Translations under genes and position numbers: made by a program
In this document: piece after piece, positions 35,301 to 38,485 of the stretch
Position numbering within the stretch: the stretch's first letter is position 1
Layout: the number at the start of each line of letters is the position of its first letter
NCBI GenBank assembly: GCA_020634415.1
Contig: JACKBT010000043.1
Coordinates: 1-38,485, forward strand
Origin: Ardenticatenaceae bacterium
GTDB lineage: Bacteria > Chloroflexota > Anaerolineae > Promineifilales > Promineifilaceae
Direction of reading: 5' to 3'
DNA: 38,485 nt
Notes under the pieces: generated by a model
What the model saw: the letters and a program-made list of their open reading frames with translations, nothing else
What the model was told of the DNA's origin: nothing
Database searches by the model: none

Positions 35301-38300
35301 CATCTTTGCCAGCAACGCGGGCAATGAGGGCAGTGCCGCCTATATCACGCAGACGACGGTCATTAGCACCAATTTCAACTTGTATGATGGCAACCAGCTT
35401 TTGCCGCCGACGAACTTTGTGACGGGTACGAACAGTCTGTATGGCATGGCTGATTTCATTGATGGTTTCTACCACATTGGCCCCAATTCGGCGGCGAAGG
35501 ATGCGGGTACGAGTCAGGTGACGTTGGCGGTGGACTTTGATTTGCAGCAACGGCCGTTACCTGCCGGTGGTTTGTTTGATATTGGTGCGGATGAACGGAT
35601 TCAGCGGCCAGATTTTGTGCTGCTGCCTGTGACGCGCACGGCTTTGATTGACCCCGGAACGGCCGTTACTTACACGCACTGGCTCACCAACATTGGTGAC
35701 ACGGCCGACAGCTACATGCTGACGATGACGCACGAGGTGGTGCCACCCGGTGGTGGTTGGCAATACACGCTGTCGCCAACGACAACGGCCGTTGTTGTTC
35801 CTGGCGAATTCATTACCGTCACGCTGGTGGTGACGGCGGGGCCTGTGGGTGGTTATGTGGACGTAACCACTATCACCGCGCAATCTGTCAACTTTATCAG
35901 CCTCACCGAGCGGGTGAGTGATACCACTACCATTAGCAGCACCGCTGGCGTTCTCATCGAACCGCCGCAGGCTGGCAGTGGCGGCCCGACGGAGGTGGTG
36001 AGCTACACGCATACCCTTACCAACAGTGGCAATGGCATTGACCAGTTCTTCCTGCAAGTGGTGACGGCTACTCTGCCCGGTTGGAATGTGACGGTTGTGC
36101 CCACGCAGACGGGCTACTTATCGCCGACGGAGACGGCTACGGTGACGGTTTGGGTCACAATTCCGGCGGGTGCGGGCGCAGGCATTACCAATGAGGTGAC
36201 GATTGCGGCGTTGGCGCTGGACCCTGATGCTGCGGACCTGGTGACGGATACGACGACGGTGGAAGCGGGTTATGCTTTGAGCCTGGTTCCCGACAATTCG
36301 GCGGTTGTGCAAGGGCCAACGACGGTGGTGTACACGCACACCTTGACGAATCTGGGCAATATTAGTGATACGGTGGCGCTGGCGGTGACGGCGACGGCGG
36401 GTAGTCCTACCTGGACGGTGGGTTTGACGCCAACGGCCGTTACCCTTGATCCCCTGGAAACCCAAACCATTTCGGTGACGGTGGCTGTGCCTGATGGCGC
36501 GGCGATTGGGGTGCAGCATGTGGCGGTGGTGACGGCCACATCATCCAGCCCGGTGACGTTGCAGGCAGCGGCCCGCAATACCACAACCATTGGCATTGAG
36601 GCTGGCGTGCTGATTACGCCCTCGGCGCAAATGGTGATTACGGCGGCAGGTACGCTGGTGACGTATGAGCATGAGATTATCAACACGGGCAATGTGTCGG
36701 ATACGTTTGTGCTGACGGCGACCAGCACCCAGGGCTGGTTGATTAACTTTACGGGCGAGACATTGCCGCCGCTGCAGCCGGGTGAATCGGTGACGCGGAC
36801 GCTGACGATTAGTGTGCCGGTGGGCGCGGCTCCTGGTCAGCAGGATGACACGGTTTTGACGGCGACATCTACGCAGGATGGCGCGATTTCTGATGCGGCG
36901 ACGGACACGACGCGGGTGGAACAGGAGCATGGTTTGCTGTTTGTGCCGGATAATACGCGGACGGTTCCGGCCCCGTCTATGGTGGTGTATACGCACACGC
37001 TGACGAATACGGGGACGGGGGCCGACAGTTATGCCTTTACGGCGATGAGCAGCCAAAGCTGGACGGTGCAACTGCCGCCTGAACTGCCGCTGGATGCGGG
37101 TAATTCGGCGACGGTGATGGTGACGTTGACGGTGCCGATTAGCAGTGAGGGGCTGGTGGATGTGATGCAGGTAACGGCCGTTTCTATCAATGACCCCACG
37201 ACGGTGGCGACGGTGACGAATACGACGATTGTGTCGGGTTCGCAGGGTACGCCAGGGGTGGTGATTGCGCCGGATTGGACGCGAACGGCCGTGCCGGGGC
37301 AAATACTCCTCTATACTCACACTGTTACCAACACGGGTACGTATACCGACAGCTATTCCTTAAATGTGGTGTCGAGTATGACCTGGACGGTGTCGGTTGC
37401 TCCGAACAACTTGTTGAATGTGCCGCCTGCTTCTAATCGGATGGTGACGGTGACGGTGAATGTGCCTGGCGGGGCGGGGATTGGTGACACGGATATGACG
37501 ACGGTGACGGTGGCTTCGCTGACGGCGATGACGGCGACGGATACGGCCGTTGATACCACCAGCATTGGGCAGATACGCGATTTGCGCTTTGAACCGAACC
37601 GCACGATGACTGTTTCGGCCAACAGCCTTGTGACCTACACCCATTATCTGACGAATACGGGCAATGGGTCTGATCTGTATGTGGTGACGGCGGCTAGTGA
37701 CCGAGGCTGGATTACGCAGGTTCCCACTGCGCCCATTAGCCTGAATGCGGGCGAGGGTACGACGGTGATGGTTTCACTGGTTGTGCCGCTGGCGGCTAGT
37801 GGCCTGACGGATACGATGACGGTGGAGGTGGTTTCGGTCTGGGACTTCAATGTCTCGGGGATGGTGACGAATACGACGATTGTGACGGGTGCGCTGGCGG
37901 ATATTGATGTGGCGATTGGCCCAGATAGATCGGGGATAGGTCTGCCGGGTGAGGTGATGACGTATGTGCATTCGGTGATTAATACGGGCAGTATCACGGA
38001 TGATTTCACGCTGGATGTTAGCTCGAATCAGAGTTGGTCGGTTACGGTGATGCCGGGTTCGGTGACGTTAGCGCCGAATCAGGCGATGGCGGTGATCGTG
38101 ACGGTGGCGATTCCGGGAACGGCCGTTAACGGCACAGTAGACACAACCACTGTTACAGCGACTTCGTTCACCAACAACGCTATCTTTGCTCAAGCGTTTG
38201 ATGAGACGACGGTGGGTACAGCGCCGCCAGCCAATCCGATGCTCTATATGCCCTTTATTGCCAAACCGGATGTCATCATAACGCCGCCAACCCCGACACC

Positions 38301-38485
38301 AACCGCTACACCGGTTACACCCACGCCACCGACATCTACACCCACACCCACGCCCACGCCAGGTACGCCCACGCCTACCGCTACGCCCTGCCCTTCAACG
38401 GGTGTGGATTTGATTGTGACGCAGATTCAGGTTGTGCCCAATCCGCCGACGGCCGGACAACCAGCCGCTATTTACGTGACGATCA
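26326..38485 (+). CDS. Giant secreted beta-helix / beta-sandwich repeat protein, 3' partial
   Basis: An uninterrupted frame from ATG 26326 (AAGGAGG at 26313-26319) to the window end, at least 4053 codons. A signal segment (hydrophobic 16-37, possible cleavage after TMA44) is followed by beta-helix modules at about 26500-27660, 28327-29400, 29401-30410, 30415-31400, 31409-32535, 32536-33870 and 34594-35600. Each module opens with a QxAVxxA-GDxIxVxxGxYxG-like segment, contains GGG[VI][YF] coils and closes with RP-x-D-[IM]-G-A-D-E, like choice-of-anchor Q proteins. NEW3/DUF11-like sandwiches lie at about 27661-28320 and 33890-34590. Eight tandem repeats fill 35605-38240, then LYMPFIAKP, a Pro/Thr linker and a CARDB-like start. 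No catalytic site is visible; a surface adhesin or filament role is inferred. It follows the pilin and two glycosyltransferases. Confidence 0.9.
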   Translation, partial: MQVNNRADNRSNHRVTFVGLVCLFTLTLIGALLWLLQAPLTMAQSSGGELDFRVEAATLHVVANGGVNAPPCDTANPCDVYTAVALAVGGDEIHVASGTYVLTGSLVLDVDVLFLGGFDQNNWGSPPNPEINPTILDGNSAFRVIHIQNDASPTIDGFTIRNGLGTLFGAGIFNEGIGSPIISHNKIHDNQTTGASGRGAGVYDDGSATIEFNEIFDNTAVGSARGGGVYIGNASLVTTVVRFNEVYGNSAVNRGGGIFVDGPAFIEGNDVYNNTAAEGGGIDLFLNATAVVQNNLIYQNNAGSLGGGTSFFGGTSQFWNNTVVSNTATTNGAGIYIGANGTASLNNSIVAFNSGGGNSGIHNAGGTVSGDYMNVHTSNNSNVPFATTITADPQFINLATGNLHLTPASPNRNAGNPATPASVNLDFDMEARPNEGTVDIGADEFYPGTPGFDLAGLTPNGEYVDRGSLVTFTYKLENTGTVSDSYDFSCSNDRAWPEISCPATIIDLLPGAIVNVQAVYDVPVGETPLALATTVVTATSQLAPLTDTVAIQSRVRPLAGVGFTPNYSETVQAGEVLTFTHLLTNTGDAADTFTVELVAGSWGQVLPANNYELPLGLGESAEVQIVVTVPPFAAAGVRNDNVIQATSSYDPSVSEQVTTTVIAGPTIGTRYVRTNGSDTDNNCTEPTMPCRTVLHATEQASTNDEIQIASGTYNETTTIPVPNTIYMSGGWSGNFATQVGQDPTIIDMGNQTRAFRIIAGSSNRPVFSNLTIAQGQSVTQGGAVIVESSARPRFELVTFRDSAGTRGGAIYVSTGAEVTLKKTSFLSNTAQIEGGAIYVAQATLLVQQSRFISNTAQSNGGAVFASNGVVSSQNNLFHMNAAANGGAWSVTNGQVTIGNDTLVANTAVNNGAALYNSGGTVSLRNSILANQNSAGEAVFQASGLTQLDFNDYWNNASGDANVATGANSLALDPLFADDVFHLALGSPAIDQGGFSTLEVDFEDDFRPSDQGFDMGWDEVTGCRAKRDNTIYGGIQPAVDANAVSDLILVTGICRGVNNLDVNGTTISQTVRLITDSVTIQGGWNNDFTKRDLEEFPTFVDPEGDGRAFYIGGSINVILDGLVIVNGDATALGGGPADEDAGGAIYVVNSNVTISQSQVLSGTAVLGGAFYNHQGVVTLDSNIFHNNSATDGGAVYNRLGQLNLVNSVLIENQASTNGGAVYNQATNAVFVWHNTIVSNTAGTNGGGVYNINGNSAIRSNIFQGNAATSGPDIFASASTPNVNYNYHYPNADPVVGVAIGANSVSSTTTPPGLVDVGGFDFHVFDNAPVVDAGDPNSPVDHDYEGDLRPSNQASDMGADEVAGCLAQLNGVIYGSLQEAVNNASTGDEIRVSGRCTGVHQYDPSPANGCNDGGVVNTLLHLDANVVLSGGWNENFTNRNQVTTLDALGLGRVIHVAPNITATVDGFDMLNGVADNGAGICIDNAQPTIVNNRIYSHTAVNGAAIYSLNSAARIDGGNQIFGNEATSGGAVFATGATVVTVQNNFVFNNTADDGGAFYSELGNHAFWHNTVVSNTAAANGGAFYSEAGAPVFRSNIVLGNAAAAGGGVFGLAGSSPVLDYNDYFGNSGGHVAGTATIGPNALVDVDPELLADYTVDITSPVVDAGDPNAPLTLDYEEDIRPSHQGFDIGADEEGGCFARIVGDPTDTIYGSVQLAVDDASEGDTIQVDGVCFGVNTNGGVTQNLYLDKSVTLDGDWEYEFEATAVLDAQSEGRIVYIASGTTVTMTDFTLRNGNASLGGGANLGGGVLNDGGTFTLVSANIMGSSANNGGGFGNQGTSLLESVQMFQNSAVNGGGFYMASGVATIHDGRLYLNLASGDGGGLYHNNGQLMLNGNLIYDNGSDDQGGGVYLTGGAGNSVDVRNNMIYKNSAFEAGGLYNNNTSARLWHNTFVTNESGNLYSAGGSPDIRNNIVDGFDGSYDYGLFIAGGSATINYNNVFGNNPDYGGSAAAGPNDISESPLYISRANDDYHLEDDSRGVDEGLSTLGVLDDIDGDIRPTNGDSDMGADEIGSCLVRVIDPVNGPQIFGVLQDAIDFAEGITPLPTVEIARGECKGVKQSAAGTWQVGYIRESLNFVGSLRRLNFSDPDDPHTIPVLAVSTIINAEGNGRVFYVANDASPVFTNLAFVNGEAAGAGGGTNNGGGLINAGGGRPEMYQVWNCANSAENGGAYFGGGGSDVYITGGQIGSCRPAQVTEDEDGDVIGVVRPFFGGNRATTNGGGVYTSGNLEIVNLLVSNNAAFNGRGGGYYNSGVDNTIINGIFYSNTAPIEGGGIYNSGAGLALYHNTIRTNVAGGNGGGVMNTGAGLILNSTVVYSNTAQTGTGGGLNSVGGTLDYNNFYANFPDDSTVGTGPNSISADPDFLATWALWYTSPNVDAADPSLLPVPLNSAGGEVLAWERPSAAPDTAVDAVEMLPGPAPDSVDFSGAVTVGFDARNILRPDGGTEHLGTRLSDIGAYEWYKDFGCAIEPTSQNENVLPGDTITYTFEVSNVGHPYPPTINTVEHGYFDVISITLDSETNPWGTLLGGGLTPELGWYQSVPITLVVEVPTNTVSPVDTAVIRCRSTSMPNRTRTATAQTVVGLTSAILVAPSYNTSALPGNVITFTHYLTNVGLLADEFEIVPNSGVLGLSVAELVDANGTVLISPTVVLDPGETTMALLRVTIVDTAAGGETATPGLTVRSTTEALVQGSVVNQIDIGFIPGTRYVAVGGDDVGNNCTNPTFPCATIQQAVDQALDGDAILVAGGVYNDVVTRTVGITTYTQTVFIDKSVSIQGGYNTLDDFTTVQPITHAVTLDGQDARRVVHVAAGETVVLTSLFIRNGVAAVSTDPLYGGGVYNVGANLTISGTWIMGNEAQYGGGVSQITGTLNLFNTVLAENHNPDGVVGAGGGVYVAGGTAVIENNDFVANAVNQVVPVNADAFGGGLYQGGGTLNLLNNIFASNAGNEGSAAYITQTTVISTNFNLYDGNQLLPPTNFVTGTNSLYGMADFIDGFYHIGPNSAAKDAGTSQVTLAVDFDLQQRPLPAGGLFDIGADERIQRPDFVLLPVTRTALIDPGTAVTYTHWLTNIGDTADSYMLTMTHEVVPPGGGWQYTLSPTTTAVVVPGEFITVTLVVTAGPVGGYVDVTTITAQSVNFISLTERVSDTTTISSTAGVLIEPPQAGSGGPTEVVSYTHTLTNSGNGIDQFFLQVVTATLPGWNVTVVPTQTGYLSPTETATVTVWVTIPAGAGAGITNEVTIAALALDPDAADLVTDTTTVEAGYALSLVPDNSAVVQGPTTVVYTHTLTNLGNISDTVALAVTATAGSPTWTVGLTPTAVTLDPLETQTISVTVAVPDGAAIGVQHVAVVTATSSSPVTLQAAARNTTTIGIEAGVLITPSAQMVITAAGTLVTYEHEIINTGNVSDTFVLTATSTQGWLINFTGETLPPLQPGESVTRTLTISVPVGAAPGQQDDTVLTATSTQDGAISDAATDTTRVEQEHGLLFVPDNTRTVPAPSMVVYTHTLTNTGTGADSYAFTAMSSQSWTVQLPPELPLDAGNSATVMVTLTVPISSEGLVDVMQVTAVSINDPTTVATVTNTTIVSGSQGTPGVVIAPDWTRTAVPGQILLYTHTVTNTGTYTDSYSLNVVSSMTWTVSVAPNNLLNVPPASNRMVTVTVNVPGGAGIGDTDMTTVTVASLTAMTATDTAVDTTSIGQIRDLRFEPNRTMTVSANSLVTYTHYLTNTGNGSDLYVVTAASDRGWITQVPTAPISLNAGEGTTVMVSLVVPLAASGLTDTMTVEVVSVWDFNVSGMVTNTTIVTGALADIDVAIGPDRSGIGLPGEVMTYVHSVINTGSITDDFTLDVSSNQSWSVTVMPGSVTLAPNQAMAVIVTVAIPGTAVNGTVDTTTVTATSFTNNAIFAQAFDETTVGTAPPANPMLYMPFIAKPDVIITPPTPTPTATPVTPTPPTSTPTPTPTPGTPTPTATPCPSTGVDLIVTQIQVVPNPPTAGQPAAIYVTI
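35605..38240 (+). repeat. Eight tandem ~108-residue beta-sandwich repeats
   Basis: Repeats begin at about 35605, 35965, 36295, 36619, 36949, 37273, 37600 and 37921, with a period of 321-360 bases. Each shares V-x-Y-T-H-x-[LV]-x-N-[TS]-G-x-x-x-D near its start and a T-V-T-V-x-V-P centre. They resemble NEW3-type or DUF11-like extracellular domains. The copies are diverged, so expansion is not very recent. Confidence 0.85.
38242..38394 (+). other. Tail-like motif and Pro/Thr linker inside the giant protein
   Basis: LYMPFIAKP at 38242-38268 matches the C-terminal VYLPFIRKP of the first protein in the window. A TPTPTATP-type linker follows at about 38281-38394. A CARDB-like domain (DLIVTQIQVVPNPPTAGQPA) then starts at about 38407 and runs off the window. 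Confidence 0.75.

Overview
The window reads as one chromosomal stretch of a bacterium, most likely a member of the Chloroflexota (Anaerolineae-like). This assignment is an inference. It rests on a Chloroflexota-style secreted-protein repertoire (beta-helix, DUF11 and Calx-beta modules with a Y-[LM]-P-F-I-x-K-P tail motif), a flotillin/YqiJ pair, an Flp-type pilin, a SelB, and an RpoC with a large N-terminal coiled-coil insertion. The most distinctive feature is a ten-base palindrome, AACGGCCGTT, found roughly 40 times by eye in 38.5 kb, inside genes on both strands and between genes.

Layout: (1) 1-2370, the 3' end of a secreted beta-helix/DUF11/Calx-beta protein. (2) 2450-7066, rpoC with its own consensus promoter, a leader hairpin and a clean terminator; no rpoB is adjacent. 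(3) 7208-10151, a MalY/PatB-type PLP enzyme, a structured intergenic region, a DUF427 protein and a reverse-strand Ca2+/cation antiporter. (4) 10443-14270, a four-gene membrane module: YqiJ/NfeD-like protein with an alternating-Asp loop, flotillin, PspA-like coiled coil and a two-helix ion channel. (5) 14263-16079, a reverse operon of a SAM methyltransferase, a small membrane protein and a zinc-ribbon TrmH-type RNA methyltransferase. (6) 16161-17205, shikimate kinase and type II dehydroquinase. (7) 17233-22997, reverse genes for a coiled-coil protein, SelB and a double malic enzyme in which two complete malic-enzyme units are fused and the first has lost metal and substrate residues. (8) 23171-25470, two translationally coupled GT-B glycosyltransferases. 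(9) 25526-26132, an Flp-type pilin with a long C-terminal domain. (10) 26326-38485, one giant open frame of more than 4050 codons that runs off the window. It encodes a secreted protein of seven beta-helix modules, beta-sandwich domains, eight tandem ~108-residue repeats, the same tail motif, a Pro/Thr linker and a CARDB-like domain.

How it fits together: the glycosyltransferases, pilin and giant repeat protein look like a cell-surface block. The YqiJ-flotillin-PspA-channel group looks like a membrane-integrity module, and a Ca2+/cation antiporter is divergent to it. The rest is housekeeping (transcription, shikimate pathway, RNA modification, selenocysteine decoding, malate metabolism). Gene junctions are decorated with short CGTAA- or GAGACTG-based repeats that form long perfect hairpins. 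The AACGGCCGTT sites repeatedly coincide with a change from G-rich to C-rich sequence on the strand being read, whatever the gene direction. I consider this palindrome system and the double malic enzyme the best candidates for something undescribed.
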